The position numbers were made by a program, and so were the translations under genes. DNA of 64,000 nucleotides from Proteus terrae subsp. cibarius (GTDB lineage: Bacteria; Pseudomonadota; Gammaproteobacteria; Enterobacterales; Enterobacteriaceae): NCBI RefSeq assembly GCF_011045835.1, contig NZ_CP047349.1, positions 3,224,001-3,288,000 of the forward strand. The letters are read 5' to 3'. Below the pieces are notes generated by a model that was not told where the DNA came from, did not search any database, and saw nothing but the letters and a program-made list of their open reading frames with translations. The first letter of the stretch is position 1; each line of letters begins with the position of its first letter. Shown here one piece after another: positions 63,509-64,000 of this stretch.

Positions 63509-63661
63509 TAAAACGGCGCTGATTGCTGGAACTGTTGTGCTAATGACTTCTTGAGTGCTGGCAACGATAGGTTAAGGTTGCAGACATAACACTTTTATCG
63601 CCTACAAGCGATGACAGAAGCGCCGTTGCTAGCCAAACGGTTTAGCTGAGCCCGTTTTTTT
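63509..63661 (+). ncRNA. Structured non-coding region with terminator
   Basis: AACGGCGCT (63512-63520) and AGCGCCGTT (63619-63627) form a 9-bp closing stem around about 98 nt with internal small hairpins (ATCGC / GCGAT). It is followed by a second stem AACGG / CCGTT and a T-run (63636-63661). No ORF is supported. It may be an RNA gene or a leftover of an attachment or replication site. Confidence 0.35.
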
Positions 63662-63664
63662 ACA

Positions 63665-63696
63665 CCTATGTGGACTCGGTTAGATAGATTGAAGAA
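63665..63696 (+). repeat. Right copy of the 32-bp direct repeat bounding the hotspot 2 cargo
   Basis: Identical to 43007-43038 over 32 bases, starting CCTATGTGG and ending TTGAAGAA. It lies 52 bp before the stop codon end of the MosT-like gene. Confidence 0.9.
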
Positions 63697-63748
63697 ATCG
63701 CAATCTAACTAGGGGGCTTATAGCTCGTTGAGGATTGTTATAAACGAA

Positions 63749-64000
63749 TTACTCGGCGTTTGCGTTAACAAGCCAATCATCAAGCACTTGCTTTAATTTA
63801 TCTAATTGCTCTTGATGTTTTGCTTGATTCTTTGCCAATTTGTTAATATTCTGCAACTTCCAACGAATCGCTGGCAAGTCTGCTGCATTAGGATAGTCAA
63901 ACAATGCCCAGTCAGGTTGCCCTCTTTTGAATGACATAAGGAAAGCATGATCCCTTTCTGTGAAATGTTTTTGCAGTTCAATTAACATCATGGGCCTAAC
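63749..64000 (-). CDS. 3' end of an AbiEii/DUF1814 toxin gene, probably mosT (5' end outside window)
   Basis: The frame is open to the right edge. The last about 80 residues read VRPMMLIELQKHFTERDHAFLMSFKRGQPDWALF...LPAIRWKLQNINKL, the typical end of AbiEii/DUF1814 nucleotidyltransferase toxins. In SXT the toxin MosT of the MosAT addiction pair has this domain and sits in hotspot 2 next to dsbC. Position and direction agree, but the upstream antitoxin lies outside the window. Confidence 0.6.
   Translation of the reverse strand, partial: VRPMMLIELQKHFTERDHAFLMSFKRGQPDWALFDYPNAADLPAIRWKLQNINKLAKNQAKHQEQLDKLKQVLDDWLVNANAE

Noticed and set aside
63509..63661. Retron msr-msd RNA, because of the closing inverted repeat
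   Set aside because: No reverse transcriptase gene is next to it.
1..64000. tRNA or rRNA genes
   Set aside because: I looked for cloverleaf-like arms and T-loop sequences and saw none that I could support.

Overview
The window is the junction between a gammaproteobacterial chromosome and an SXT/R391-family integrative and conjugative element (ICE). Positions 1-5.7 kb are AT-rich chromosome with the order nupX-like transporter, yjjV, yjjU, a BON/OsmY-like gene and prfC. Gene order and protein similarity point to Proteus mirabilis or a close relative in the Morganellaceae; this is inference, not a database match. The ICE sits in the 5' end of prfC, the family's usual site, and runs from about 5.73 kb past the right edge of the window.

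Region by region. (1) 6.0-10.0 kb is the ICE control region: the repressor setR, a four-site operator array, croS, three operon genes and the FlhD/FlhC-like master activators setD and setC. (2) 10.0-16.4 kb holds the entry-exclusion gene eex and traG, traH and traF. (3) Hotspot 3 (16.6-19.8 kb) carries a McrBC type IV restriction pair. (4) 19.8-31.9 kb is the conserved DNA metabolism block: primase-like protein, RadC, CobT/CobS-like pair, DUF3150 and WGR-like proteins, YqaJ exonuclease, Bet, SSB and an AcaB-like protein. Most of its translation starts lie behind a repeated two-hairpin leader. (5) Hotspot 4 (31.9-33.0 kb) carries a uracil-DNA-glycosylase-like protein and a small protein. (6) 33.2-43.0 kb holds traN, traU, traW, trhF, trbI-like, traC and dsbC. 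(7) Hotspot 2 fills the rest of the window. It is a block of about 20.6 kb between two copies of a 32-bp direct repeat, followed by the 3' end of a MosT-like toxin gene.

The most interesting content is in hotspot 2. A minus-strand operon encodes an Upf1-type helicase, a winged-helix protein, a double-HKD phospholipase-D-like nuclease (apparently frameshifted), and a sigma-54 activator whose N-terminus looks like a CARF domain, as in RtcR. A near-consensus sigma-54 promoter lies just upstream of the helicase. Together these suggest a self-activating, ligand-sensing defence or RNA/DNA damage response operon. I do not recognise it as a named system.

That helicase gene is interrupted by a 13.2-kb Tn7-like transposon (47629-60858) flanked by the 5-bp duplication TGATT. 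The transposon carries tnsABCDE with a 1-nt frameshift in tnsD. Its class 2 integron has intI2 with Gln at codon 179 instead of the usual stop, and the cassettes are dfrA1 plus two unusual ones. Next to the left end is the remnant of a BREX brxA gene split by an IS3-family element. The first ~128 residues of TnsB, the TnsA C-terminus and the transposon right end all differ from classical Tn7 as I recall it, so the element looks mosaic.
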